Shown piece after piece: positions 33,264 to 43,960 of a DNA stretch of 64,000 nucleotides. Each line of letters opens with the position of its first letter. Position 1 is the stretch's first letter. The notes under the pieces are model-generated. The model searched no databases. It worked only from the letters and a program-made list of their open reading frames with translations, and was not told the origin of the DNA. Both the position numbers and the translations under genes were made by a program. The stretch comes from Meconema thalassinum (Eukaryota; Arthropoda; Insecta; Orthoptera; Tettigoniidae). The DNA is taken from positions 361,876,779-361,940,778 of the forward strand of contig OX336393.1 of NCBI GenBank assembly GCA_946902985.2, read 5' to 3'.

Positions 33264-33577
33264 GCCTCCGTGGCTTAGGCGTCAGCATGCCGGCCTCTCA
33301 CCGCTGGGTCCGTGGTTCAAATCCCGGTCACTCCATGTGAGATCTGTGCTGGACAACACGGAGGCAGACAGGTTTTTCTCCGGGTACTCCGGTTTTACCT
33401 GTCAACATTTAATTCCAGCAAAACTCTCCACTATCATTTAATTTCATCTGTCATTCATTTAATCATGCCCCAGGCCTCGGCAGCCGTCACAGTCCATATC
33501 CTCGCCGCTAGATGGGGGCTACATTCATTCCATTTCCTGACCCGGTCGGAGACTGGAAGCAGGCTGTGGATTTTTTT
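33264..33577 (+). mobile_element. SINE-C, 17-bp target duplication
   Basis: tRNA-like head GCCTCCGTGGCTTAGG; B box GGTTCAAATCCCGG; a body collinear with the reverse copy at 1922-2235; T-run end. Perfect direct repeat TATCAGTCCCTGTTTAA at 33247-33263 and 33578-33594. It inserted about 45 bp downstream of the Tc1 pseudogene. Confidence 0.95.
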
Positions 33578-33599
33578 TATCAGTCCCTGTTTAACAGGA

Positions 33600-34165
33600 C
33601 AAATGTCTTTCTGTTTGTAATTTTCTTTTCACACATGAATAAAGTGTGCAGGATTTGTCAGAATGCCGTCTCTTTTGTAATAACCTCGCCCACAATCCCA
33701 CATACACTCTACATCATGGCAAACAAATGTTATGTAAAACTAATGATGTGTACATTAGTATTAAATTCGTACGAGCATTAAATATGTGTAATAACGAATT
33801 ATAATGTTAAGTTATTTCATGTCCTTACTATTACTCGTAATATGTTGCTACATTCATTACAAATCCAATTACTAATATTCAGCTATTTTGTCCATAGATG
33901 AAAAGCAATTGCATGGAATACAAAAGGAGCTTCATATTGAAGTTCCATGTAGCGAGTAACCCACACAATCGATTCAGGCCGGTCTGGAGCACAAAAACTA
34001 CCTCAACTAAGAAAAAACATACACACCCACAAAACAGTGTGACCAGATGAAAAAGAAAATCCGTGGGATTGAAAGAGATACAATTTGTCTGGTAACCTGT
34101 GTCACTGTGGTGTCTGAATTAATGAGTGTATTTGTAATAGAAACGAGGATTGGGACGGAGGTGAC
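33600..34165. other. No recognisable feature
   Basis: AT-rich non-coding sequence. Confidence 0.45.
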
Positions 34166-34169
34166 CGTA

Positions 34170-34395
34170 GCCTGAAGTTAAAAACCTTTCCAGCAATTGT
34201 CAGGAGTGAAAGCGGGAATCCATGAATGCTGAGTTTTGAATTGAACCCAATACTTCTCAGTTTTATCTCATGGAGCTAAGTGTAGTCCGTTCCATTCCTC
34301 AGACCATGAGTACATTTCTTGGCAGAGCCGGGAATAGATCTCGCACCTCAGGCTTGATAGTCATGAATGCTATCCACTACCGTGTTGTCTTTAGG
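34170..34395 (-). mobile_element. Degenerate SINE-E/G-like fragment
   Basis: 'ggcagagccgggaat' and a tRNA-like stretch with a corrupted B box near 34320-34395 resemble the head region at 54250-54300. Strongly diverged. Confidence 0.4.
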
Positions 34396-34514
34396 TTCTA
34401 ACCGGTCTCTTTACTTGGGCCAGTCTCAAAACTCACGAGCCGGTTTCTTTTAAAGCCCACCCTACCCCCATAACGACTGAAGATATTTGAAAATTTAACC
34501 GGAATTGTGCGAAT

Positions 34515-35112
34515 AGGTCCGTTGTTAGCGCCAGAGGAACTGCGTGCTTTCTTGTAATGGGCACCTCTTATCAAGAAGTGGACCTGACGTGTAACGTCAC
34601 ACAAAATATACGCGACAAGGGTTGAAAGACGGAATAGTGAGATGAGGTCCATTGTTAGTGCCAGCCGGAACTGCGTGCCTTATTGTAAAGTCGCCTCACT
34701 TTCCTGGTTAACGTGCGGCTCGGCTTTGAAATCTTGCTGGGCGGATATGTTTACATTCTGTGGCACCTGGGGCCAAAGTTTCCCCAGCGTGAGGCACAGC
34801 GTTGTCAAATTTCCACCGTAGCCACTGAGGGCAAGCAGCGAGACTGGACAGAACTATGTGCAGTTATGAAACATTGGACACTGACACCTGTCGGAGAGTC
34901 ACGTGGAGTGAGAGAGGAAGCATTCTATTGGTCAACAACCGTCAGCTATTGGTCACTAGCGAACATTGGTTATTGTCGTCGCGTGCTACTGCCTTACGAT
35001 TGAGTCGCCGCTCGTTAACCAGGAAAGTGAGGGAACTATAATGGGCACCTCTCATCAAGAAGTGGACCTGACGTGTAACGTCACACAAAGTATACGCGAC
35101 AACGGTTGAAAG
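34515..35112 (+). repeat. Tandem duplication interrupted by a MITE
   Basis: A ~131-bp unit ('aggtccgttgttagcgccag'...'gggcacctcttatcaagaag'...'gtaacgtcacacaaaatata') is repeated. The second copy starts near 34646, is broken at about 34689 and resumes near 35038 with 'atgggcacctctcatcaaga'. Confidence 0.8.
34689..35037. mobile_element. MITE, 22-26-bp inverted ends
   Basis: The left end AGTCGCCTCACTTTCCTGG and the right end (inverted) AGTTCCCTCACTTTCCTGG continue into GTTAACG-GCGGC. The first unit of the surrounding duplication is effectively the empty site, so the 349-bp element boundaries are well supported; a ~3-bp TAA/ATA duplication is likely. Confidence 0.75.
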
Positions 35113-35159
35113 GGTTGAGACACTGTGCATCTCATCTCTTCTGCAGTCATCGCAGGAAC

Positions 35160-35487
35160 ACCGGGTGAGTTAGCCGTGGTCGTTACGGCATGACTGCTGG
35201 CAGTCGCTCACATCCGGGAGGCGAGGAGGTTTGAATCCCCCCGCCGGCAACCTTGAAGATGGTCTTCTGTGGTTTCCCATCTTCCTTCCAGGCAAATGCC
35301 GGGGTTGGTCCCTAACTATAGGCCACAGCCGCTACCTTCCAACTCCTCGTCCTTACATTCCAACTTCCCTCCCCAACGGTACTTGTAGCTCACCCATTGG
35401 GTGTCCGTCTCGAAGCAGCTACAAAACTGGCGAGCCGAACATGTCCTGCGACACTCCCGGCACTAAAAGCAGTACGCTAAAGAAAAT
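35160..35487 (+). mobile_element. SINE-S1, 11-bp target duplication
   Basis: Head CCGGGTGAGTTAGCCGTGG; B box GGTTTGAATCCCC; 3' module CGAACATGTCCTGCGACACT. Direct repeat ATCGCAGGAAC at 35149-35159 and 35488-35498. Confidence 0.93.
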
Positions 35488-35499
35488 ATCGCAGGAACG

Positions 35500-36050
35500 T
35501 GCTCTCTGGTGACGTGAATTTTGATACTCGTAACCAATCACTGCACCACGGAATGGGCTTTCAACTGGTCAAAATATATTAGCAGAGGATTCTTGGTGGA
35601 TACCTTGTATACGCATTGGAGGGGCGTTGTCCCTCCTAACCCCTCGGACTCCGCGTCTATTGGATGAAACATGTAACTGGAGAAGAGTGTATTCCGGTAC
35701 ATTTAACTCGTGCTACCTTAATTATGAAAGGAGAATCCCTCTTAACAATTATTACATTCTTGTGTCGGTAGGTATTATGGAATTTCTACTACATTCCATA
35801 CATGCTAGCGTTTTAATTTTACGGTCCGGTCACTTTCTGTGAGGGTCAGCTGATAAATGTGTTATGGCCATTGCATTAACAGAGCGCAAAGAAATTTGTG
35901 GATGAAGACGAAGTTACCAGGCATTCCCAAAGTTGGAATTTTATTATTCCTACGATAGAATGATTCCACAAAAATGTCATACCAAGGAGTAAAGTGCCAA
36001 ATTGAAATTACGTTTGGTTTATACTGTTACGTAAATTTTCTCGACCAATA
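35500..36050. other. No recognisable feature
   Basis: No domain in the 71-codon plus frame at 35627-35842. Confidence 0.4.
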
Positions 36051-36066
36051 TTATGTTCATTATAGG

Positions 36067-37010
36067 TGTTTACGTATTTGCAAACCAGATAAGTCTTTTG
36101 TTGGTTGGTTCCTTAGTTTAGGGGCTGCGACAACGCTGTCATGTAGCCCCGTGTATTTTGGGTGTGTGTAGAATTTAACCGATAACCGGTGTTAACTGTG
36201 ATGGAAGTATTAGTGTTGGTTATTTGTGATTCAGGTAGAAGGAGTGCAGACGATTAATTTTTTCAAGTAGTTCCTACTTTTGCTACCAAATGCTACCGCC
36301 CACAACACCTAGCTGCGGACGTGGCTACTAAATGCCATTGCAGTCAACATCTGGCGGCAAACGTTGGAACTAATATTGCGTTATCAAACTAACCTAAAAA
36401 TGTTAGCTTCCACAAGTGTAATTAGGGGAAGGTTCTTTTCCATGCCATAAATCTATTATAATACATGGGTCCGCCGGCTTTACTTCCCTCCAAAGGAAGG
36501 CATACTGAGGGATTTTTAACGCTCTTAAAAATCCGACGACTTCGGCCGGTTTTGAACCCGCGATCTTGGGCATAGACGCTCAGGATGTTTCCAGCTACGC
36601 CACCGAAGCCGCTCAGACAAGTCTGCTGTGGCTGAAAATGCCGTACAGAATGAACATCGAATTCTTTTAGATGTAACTTCTGTCACCTGTATGGAGAAAC
36701 ATTTCACAACTAGAATAATTCGGGAGGCGATAGCAATTAGTAAACAACGGAAGAACTTTATTAGAGGAGATAGTTATGTCTCAAGTAGATCATGGCTGCC
36801 CTCTATAGTTTCATTACCAACTTCCTCATAGTCTCGGGAGGTCATGGAATAACTATTTGTTTCGACATGGCTTCCTATCTTATACCATTTATCTATGAAA
36901 GCTACATGCCATTGTTTATTCATTCTTTATTTCATTACAAACCTTGACAATGGAACAAGCAGTATGTTGTCTCGAAACGTCGGTACTTAAAATTTCCACT
37001 CGATCTAATA
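36067..37010 (+). pseudogene. Penelope-like element C-terminal fragment, split by SINE-A
   Basis: Reading across the SINE-A insertion, 36067-36096 gives CLRICKPDKS and 36616-36831 gives KSAVAENAVQNEHRILLD, then EKHFTTRIIREAIAI, NFIRGDSYVSSRSWLP and a stop. The series SAVAEH..GH.I..., R.IREAIEI, N.NRDDGY.LS.SW is the hallmark after the GIY-YIG domain of Penelope-like elements. Downstream, 'gtctcgaaacgtcggtact' (36971-36989) fits the 3' region of such elements. RT and the GIY-YIG core are absent. Confidence 0.82.
36101..36613 (-). mobile_element. SINE-A inserted into the Penelope-like fragment
   Basis: Full-length copy, reverse orientation. Direct repeat CAGATAAGTCTTTTG at 36086-36100 and CAGACAAGTCTGCTG at 36614-36628 (three mismatches); removing the SINE restores the Penelope-like reading frame. 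Confidence 0.9.
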
Positions 37011-37091
37011 GCCCCAAAGCTATATAATGGATACGTTTGGTTTGTTCACGAATTATGTTTATTTATAGTTTCCAATCTCTTCTTACTGGAA

Positions 37092-37300
37092 GCTGGCTGC
37101 GTGGCTCAGCAGTAACGTTCTCGCTTGCTGTGCCCAAGGTTGCAGGATCGAATCCTTGCGAGGAAGCCGAGTCAGTAAAATTACTGGCACGTTAAAGATC
37201 CCCTCCAGGGAAAAATGCCGGCAACACGGCGTCTCTAAAGCTGCAATAGTTAAAAGGGTCGTAACAACAAATAACATTATTATTAATAATAATATTAATA
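37092..37300 (+). mobile_element. SINE-F, copy 2
   Basis: Head GGCTGCGTGGCTCAGCAGTA and B box GGATCGAATCC, the body matching 25719-25978 but with an internal deletion, ending in ATT repeats. Confidence 0.82.
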
Positions 37301-37502
37301 ATGAAGGAAACATAGGAGAACCATTTTGCAATTACAAATACATACACGGCTACAGATACCATAATAGCATGAGTTGAAAGGGACAAATTATACGCATACA
37401 CCTAAGTGCACGGGCAAAAATGACCGCTATGTCGAAACCACTAAAATGAAACAACAACAATGACTTCACCCTTTGTAAATGTCAAAATTCTGCCTTCACC
37501 TC

Positions 37503-37999
37503 GGTTGGTTGGTTGGTGGTTCCTCGGATTAGGGGCTGCGACAACGCGTTCATGTAGCCCCTTGTACTTTGGGTGTGTGTAGAATCTGTCTGATAACCGG
37601 GGTTAATTGTGATGACTGTGTTAGTGTGTGCTATCTGTAATTCAGGTAAGGACTGCAGACGATCATTTTCAAGTAGTTCCTACATTTGCTACCTAATGCT
37701 ACCGTCAACGACACCTAGCTGCGGACTTAGTTACTAGATGCCACTGCAACCGGCAACTGGCGGCAAACGTTGGAACTTATGTAGCGTTAATGAAATCTTA
37801 TCTACACAATTGTAGTTAGTGGAAGGTACTTTTATATGCCATAAATCTATGACACGGGCCCGCCGGCTTTACTTTCCCTCCGAAGGAAGGCAACCTGAGG
37901 GATTTTTAACGCTCTTAAAAATCCAATGACTTCGGCCGGGATTGAACTCGCGATCTTTGCATAGAAGCTCAGCATGATACTACGCCAATGAAGCCGCCT
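37503..37999 (-). mobile_element. SINE-A
   Basis: GGTTGGTTGGTTGGTGGTTCC end at 37503; the head near 37999 is more decayed (B box GGGATTGAACTC on the plus strand). Older copy; no clear target duplication. Confidence 0.88.
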
Positions 38000-38124
38000 A
38001 ATGACAAGAATATGTGCATATAATGACGTGAACGTTGTGTTTTGTGTATGAATAAGCACGACATTACTCTTCAATTAATATTGTAGCCTAATTTCCTAAA
38101 TCACCACGTAGTTCCGCCCCTTAA

Positions 38125-39263
38125 GGTGGCCATATACACTATTTTTCTGAAATTTCACTTTTTTTAAATCCATTTTGTAGGAAATTTCTTCTAGTTTTAC
38201 AAAATGTATGGTTCATAAATATACCATTAATCTTTCATGTCGAAATAAATTATTTACTGTAAGAGGGCGCAACCGTTCTGTCATGCTGTCATGTCTGGCG
38301 TGTCAGCAGATCCATAAAATTCCTTTCGAGCCTAAATTGAGTATCTCTTTCTCTATCCACTGGTTTCGCTCATGGCCGTGGTAAGTGATTTTTGACAGGC
38401 GACAAAATTCACGGCACGCATGTCATTCGTTGTTGGGATGTTAATGAACCCATTTGAATTCAGTAGGCCGTGTTCATAGTGGCAAAATTAATCTCGGGAT
38501 TTTCCGCCAACACAAAGTTCCTCCTTTCTCTACTAGAAAACGCTAGTGTCAAGGAGCTTAAATATCTAACTTCCTTGACTTCCATAGCGTTCTAAGGAAC
38601 GACAAAATTCTACATGCAAGCTGCACTCTGGGCGTCAAATAACAAGATGAAGGAAGACCATACAGCTTCCAATGAAGGACCTGTATATGTCCCGGGAGGT
38701 TCCTGATGTGATCAAAACAGAATGTGGGTGAAGGCATACTAAGTAACTTTAAATGCGATTTAGGCCTACTCATTAATTTGTATTCTGACATTTGAAGTCA
38801 TTCAACGTGCTTTAACTTTTGTCACAGAAATGGTATCTGCTTGATTTTTATTTAAAATCAAAGCTAATACATGTATCTATGTTCCCTAGCACTGAGAAAA
38901 TGATATTCATAAAAGTGTTATTTTAACAAATTTTTAAACAATTTTGCTAAACAACATTTCAAGAAACTTAAATTGTAATATAATTTTAAAGCCCTTCCTT
39001 GTGACTAGTTCAAACAAAAGTGGTAGGGAACATTCCCCATGTAAGTTAGATTGTTTTTGTTCAAGGTTCATGGATTTAGGTAAAACATTGTGAGAGATAG
39101 AAGACTTTAAGTACCCTAGTGTAAATAGGAACAAATATTATTTTTGTTAACAATTAACAATTAACTCAAAATCTCTTAGCTTGATCACGATAAAACAACA
39201 GAAAAATATAACATTGCTAGAGGTTATTCTTTTAAAAAAAAATTCCTAGTGTATATGGCCACC
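38125..39263. mobile_element. TTAA-flanked element with 17-bp inverted ends
   Basis: Ends GGTGGCCATATACACTA and TAGTGTATATGGCCACC are perfect 17-bp inverted repeats, and each is flanked by TTAA (38121-38124, 39264-39267). TTAA duplication is the piggyBac-type signature. The site at 62551-62570 (GTAGTTCCGCCCCTTAAAAC) looks like an unoccupied paralogous site. Interior: a SINE-D fragment and AT-rich sequence with no transposase. Confidence 0.8.
38361..38643 (+). mobile_element. SINE-D fragment
   Basis: Begins inside the tRNA-like head (GCTCATGGCCGTGG) and follows the family to 'gggcgtcaaataaca', then stops. Truncated at both ends; lies inside the TTAA element. Confidence 0.82.
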
Positions 39264-39269
39264 TTAAAA

Positions 39270-39832
39270 CCTCAATAACTAGCTAGGTTTGTCAATTCAG
39301 TCTGTGTTAGTGTGTGTCCCTATAAACGGCTACTCTGATTCTTATAAAATTTGGTAGCCTATCTTGGATGTATATTTTTGGACATCCGACTTTCGTTGTT
39401 TTCATTGACATCCCAGCGACCGATTGGAAGTAATAGTTGGCACCAAATTTACGGTGGTCATAGAGTAGGCCTATCTCCTAAAAAGCTGGCGTAATTTTGA
39501 TAAATCTTTGTAAAAACATAGTCCTTGTAACCAACACTTGATTTGTGAATTACAAGACAATTTGACAGTGTTGTAAACCATTGTTAATAGTAGTATCAAG
39601 ATTTCAATTATCTTTAAATATCTGTCAAATAAATGATTCAATCCCGAAATAACTTTCCTTGACCAATGTGCAGTTGATCAATAAAGAAGGAATTAGTGAA
39701 CACTTGGTAATGGTTTCAGCCACGTACCAACATAATTAAATTAAACTTTCAAAATTGCTAGTTAACATGAATAGTCGAAGCATTTTCAGGAGAGTGTAAA
39801 CCGAAGTTGATGATTTCTCACATGCACGTATC
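39270..39832. other. No recognisable feature
   Basis: Non-coding; ends in the ATCATCAT run at 39833-39840. Confidence 0.45.
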
Positions 39833-39840
39833 ATCATCAT

Positions 39841-40987
39841 TAGAGACGAGAATTATAGGCACTAAAACAGTTAAAATAGGCAGGCATATAGACTCTTAAA
39901 ATAGCCAAAATAGGCATGTAAATATGCACTAACGTGTAAAATAGGCAACAAAATAGGCTTGAAAAATTGCTTAAAATTTAATAACATATTTAATTACTAT
40001 AAAAATAATTGGGAGGGTTGAAGGCTTCAAGGTCAAATTGTTCCTTGTTTCTTCTGATGGAAATTTCCCAAGCGCTATTTCTGGTGACTTCCCAGAATTC
40101 CCATTCTTGTTCGTGGGGGTAAACATTGTTGAGAAATGAGAATATAATTCTGTCGAGCACACCAGCTGCGCTTTATGTTCGACGATGTCGAAATGTAATC
40201 ATTATGTGTCAGAAAACTGTATCATAATGAGGCTCATTATAACACTATTTTTCATTATGAAACAGTTTCTCCCACCAATCAGAGCTCAAGAAACAGTTGT
40301 GTGACCAATTAGGTAAGGATACCTTCGTGCATGCGCTCAAAATCCAACATGTCTATATAAATTACCGAAAGTGCACCGTCCATATGTTCGCGTAAATAAA
40401 CTGGCAAATGAGACAAAAAATAGCACTGTACCTTAATATCCCCAAATCCAATTTCTACACAGCACATTGCTTTCAAACGACTTCGGTGACAGTTTTACTG
40501 AATACTAGTGCACAATCTGCACATATGGCATTAAAGCACACAGAGCGCATGCGTCGGTCGGTCAGAGAGCTTAGAAAACAGATATATCCTACCCAGCGCT
40601 GCACTCCGATCACAAAATTCGAGTGACTGAATCTCAACAGATATTTATGAATAATTATGTTAAAACATATAATAAAGTTATAATTATCGTCGAACATAAA
40701 CAGTCTTATGCAACTCGCCCATAATGGTAATTAAGACACTCGTATGGACTCGTGTCTTAATTATTGTCATTATAGGATCGTTGCATAATGTACTATTAAA
40801 ATACAGTCAAAAGGCATCAAATAGGCAATTATACTCCAAATAGTCACATACCCTTGAAATAGGCATTTATAGGCACAATAAAACCAACGAAATCTAGCCT
40901 AAAAGAACCTAAAACGGATTTATATCTCGAAGCCTACGTTTCTAAACACAGGAATAAAATAGGCAAATAGGCAAATTCCCGTCTCTA
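39841..40987. mobile_element. hAT-like non-autonomous element rich in ATAGGC
   Basis: Left end TAGAGACGAGAATT and right end (inverted) TAGAGACGGGAATT, flanked by an 8-bp direct repeat ATCATCAT (39833-39840, 40988-40995). An 8-bp duplication with short TAGAGNNGGG-type ends fits hAT. Both flanks of the internal H insertion are full of AATAGGC. Caveat: the duplicated 8-mer is low-complexity. Confidence 0.68.
40176..40797 (+). mobile_element. H element copy 3, nested in the hAT-like element
   Basis: Contains 'tgtcagaaaactgtatcata', 'gaaacagtttctcccaccaa' and a 77-bp near-perfect hairpin at 40709-40785 (TGCAACTCGCC... / ...GGATCGTTGCA). Its central part differs from copies 1 and 2 (40320-40620). 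Confidence 0.78.
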
Positions 40988-40994
40988 ATCATCA

Positions 40995-41246
40995 TCATAT
41001 AAAGGCTAGTCCTCGTCGCCGCAAACACATTTGTTTCTCACTTACTGAACGTTTTAAGTCAACATACTTTTTAAATTGAAGTCCATGCATCACAGAATCC
41101 AGATGAGCCTTCCGCGGTCCTCTTCCTTTCTTTCCCAGAAATTTCTCTTCCAGTATGGTGGTCAGGAACTCATTATGATGTAGGGTGTGGCAAACGAATT
41201 TTGCTTTCCTCTCTTCTACAGTACATGCATGTATGTACTGTACCAA
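40995..41246 (-). pseudogene. Non-LTR RT C-terminal fragment
   Basis: The minus frame reads HTLHHNEFLTTILEEKFLG, KKGRGPRKAHLDSV, FKKYVDLKRSVSEKQMCLRRR and GLAFI. 'H(D/N)EFL..ILE....GK.GRGRPR...LD' followed by 'W/CLRRRG' is the typical end of an insect non-LTR RT ORF. The tail is ATGATGATG, which is where the hAT-like element sits. Catalytic core absent. Confidence 0.85.
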
Positions 41247-41249
41247 CCA

Positions 41250-42240
41250 AAGTAACTCAAATTGAGATTTACCCTCCTACATCACAGCTGCCGTCTGTAG
41301 GTGAAGTAGTCCCATTTTAAGTCCCCCATACCAGGATTTAAATATTGCTTGTTGTTACGGCTGTGTACTGCAACAATGACCCACTTTAATAATGAACTTC
41401 TTATGCTAAAACTTCAATTAATTTGTCAGTTAGTTAATTAGAAAATGAATAAAAAGTAAACCAGTGAAAAGTTCAAATGAATGACCTCGGAAATTCACCC
41501 TCCTGTCAATGTGATTCACTCAAATTCGGTTGCAGAGTATATTCCTAGCACGAGATATATCAGGCACATCCAAGTCCTTCAAGTTCTGAATACGTTAAGG
41601 TGATATATAATGACTGAAAGAATTCTTTCATCAACTCCCCCATTCTTTTGGTCATCCCTTGCTTGGCCTTATTTTATATCGTCACGTAGGTTTTAACTTT
41701 ATTTTATCTCCAACAGTTAGATTAAATTATTTCATTTGAATAAAATTCTTCTCCCACCCGTTTTATTCTTAGACATACTTGAAGTTTTCATAACAGAAAT
41801 GATTTATGTATTCCTTACACGCAACCACACTGCGTTAGACTCAAATGCACTGTGAAATATGTATAAAGCTCCATTCTTCAATGTATATCCATGAATTCCT
41901 TCTCTTACCTTGACCTACTGTATAATTATTTATGATTAGTTGGATCTAAAGCAGGTAGCTTAGTGTGTAAGGGTAGTGTGTGTGTGTGTGTGTGTGTGTG
42001 TGGTGTTTGGGGAAAGAGGGTGGGGGGAGGAAACTGGGTGAGGAGATAGAGCTTAATGAGAAACAATACTAGTTTTATGACTGGTTAGTTATATCTGTTT
42101 TAAGGGTCATAACAGCGAGGTCATCTGCCCATAATGTTATGACAAAAACTGGTACGTCTTATTAATTAATATTAATGTAATTATTATTGACTAAGGTGTA
42201 GATAATTGATTAAATAACAAATGATATTCATTTAGATTAA
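41250..42240. other. No gene seen; (GT)n at 41971-42002
   Basis: AT-rich sequence with one pure GT microsatellite followed by a G-rich stretch. Confidence 0.5.
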
Positions 42241-42247
42241 ATCATCT

Positions 42248-42630
42248 TTTTTTAAATATCGTATGGCTTCAGGTACCGGGTGCAAGCTTTGTTATTTGAC
42301 ACCCAGAGGGCAGTTGCATGTAAAATTTCGTAGTTCCTTGGAACGCTATGAAAGTCAAAGAGGTTAGATATCTAAGCTCCCTGACACTATAGCGCTTTCT
42401 AATAGAGAATGGAGGAACTTTTTTTTTGGTGGAAAATCCCGAGATTAATTTTGCCATTATGAACACGCCCTATTGAATTCAAATGGGTTCTTTAACATGC
42501 CAACAACGTATGACATACATGTCGTGATTCTTGTCGCCTTTCAAACATCACTTACCATGGCAAGGAGTGATCCTGCAAGCTTGGGGTTGGTAGTCCGACA
42601 CGTGAACCACTCGCCCACCGTAGCGAGCAA
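42248..42630 (-). mobile_element. SINE-D, reverse orientation
   Basis: ATCGTATGG...CGGGTGCAAGC end at 42259-42290; head with B box near 42570 and GGGCGAGTGGTTCACG on the minus strand. No convincing target duplication. Confidence 0.88.
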
Positions 42631-42801
42631 ACCATCAATAACCAAAGCTATTTCATATGATATGATTACGTTCTAAACAATATGTATCAATGCCAGTCAG
42701 GCATTTCAGTTTGCTTACAGATACCTCAACTTAAAACTCAAAATTGCAAGCATTGCCAAAGATATATGTTTCTTGAAAAAAATGTAAATGGCATGTCACA
42801 T

Positions 42802-42935
42802 TGTGAAAATGAAAATCCACAGCCTGCTTCTAGTCGACTGACTGGGTCAGGGATGGAATGAATGAAGCCTCCATCTAGCGGCGAGGATATGAACTGTGCC
42901 GGCTACCGAAGCCTGTCGCACTGCTCTGAGGCAAA
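42802..42935 (-). mobile_element. SINE-C tail fragment
   Basis: Matches 1920-2030 and, inverted, 33470-33577 ('aaaatccacagcctgcttc', 'gccggctaccgaagcctgtc'). Confidence 0.8.
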
Positions 42936-43179
42936 CCAAGTCACATTAAAGGTTATCAAAAGCAAAAATAAAAATCAATTTAAAAGTCAAGAAAGCTTTG
43001 CTCATTTATTAAGGTTTTATAGAAATACCGCTGAAGAAGGCCGAAGCTGGTACGTTTTATAAATTAATTTATGTTAATTTAATTATTATTGACTAATGTG
43101 GAACTGATTAAATACTAATTGGTATTCATTTAGATAAAATAATCAATAAGGAAAACTATAATTTACTAGTTGAAACCCG

Positions 43180-43554
43180 TCAAAAATAACGGTCAATAGA
43201 AAAATATTTACTGAAGAATTTTCTTATATAGGCCAACTGTATATTCTTTGTACGATTATTTTTTGGCTCTATTGAAACTATAAGGGTGTCAAAAGATTGC
43301 ACTCTCAACATTGAAAAATACTGCTGGCCATGACTGAAAAATTGATGAGGCAAATTGAGACCTGTACGTTCTAGACTTTCCCCTTGAGCTTCATTGATTG
43401 TGACAGAGTATGCCAAATAAATTGGAAAATATTGCCTCTTAAAACAAAATGATAGTGTTTCATCGGTTGGTGTTAAATCAAGTCGAAGGATTAGACCACT
43501 CTGCCTAATTTTAACTGCACTTATTATTTCCAAATCCAAGCAATATGGTTGCAT
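43180..43554 (-). pseudogene. Helitron Pif1-like helicase C-terminal remnant
   Basis: The minus frame reads LILRLDLTPTDETLSFCFKR, QYFPIYLAYSVTINEAQGES, LERTGLNLPHQFFSHGQQYF and SMLRVQSFDTL. 'R.QFP..LA..MTINKAQGQ(T/S)L..VG..L..P.FSHGQLYV..SRV' is the conserved end (motifs V-VI) of the SF1 helicase in Helitron Rep/Hel proteins. Here K is E in TINEAQG, and SRV is LRV. An upstream frameshift separates it from PNA-x-PFMLLRNLNVSQGLLNAT (minus strand, 43555-43620). Not functional. Confidence 0.9.
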
Positions 43555-43600
43555 TTAGGAGCCCTTGGGAAACGTTCAGATTTCTAAGCAGCATAAAGGG

Positions 43601-43960
43601 TCAAGCGTTTGGAATATGTGGAGGCAAGTCATTTAGTTCCAAGGAATTCAAGAACTCTGAGGAGTCTAATACAACTGGCCGCAAACCGTCGCATATAATT
43701 TTGGAATACAACGAAGAAATGCGATGATATGCACCTCCATACATTTTAAAACAATGTGAACCGTATGCGTGTGGCACAGTAACATTGGCACCAAATGAAA
43801 TGAAGGACATAGCATTGTACTGCCGATTAGTCTCTCTGAAATTCCTTGAGATATCATCTCCAGTGAAAAAATGCCTGTCAAATATTTTATGTTTAGTCAG
43901 ATTAATGTTACCATTACAACAGCACAGGTCAAAGTAACCAAGTGTAGATTTCTCTCAAGA
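43601..43960 (-). pseudogene. Helitron helicase-like upstream domain remnant
   Basis: The minus strand reads SFGANVTVPHAYGSHCFKMY, GGAYHRISSLYSK and later FLNSLELNDLPPHIPNA. Upstream, in another frame, are LGYFDLCCCNGNI and NFRETNRQYNAMSF. In Helitron proteins the C..C..G, FR..IR.YN..L.F.S.GA and G..YHRI blocks lie N-terminal to the helicase, while FLNSL...PPH lies inside it. The intact protein would have many more residues between them, so there is an internal deletion. Confidence 0.75.

Noticed and set aside
33001..33288. 95-codon minus frame
   Set aside because: Antisense of the Tc1 transposase relic, which has clear family motifs on the plus strand.
36628..36831. Independent 67-codon gene starting at 36628
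   Set aside because: The start is GTG, not ATG, and the frame continues upstream as part of the Penelope-like fragment.
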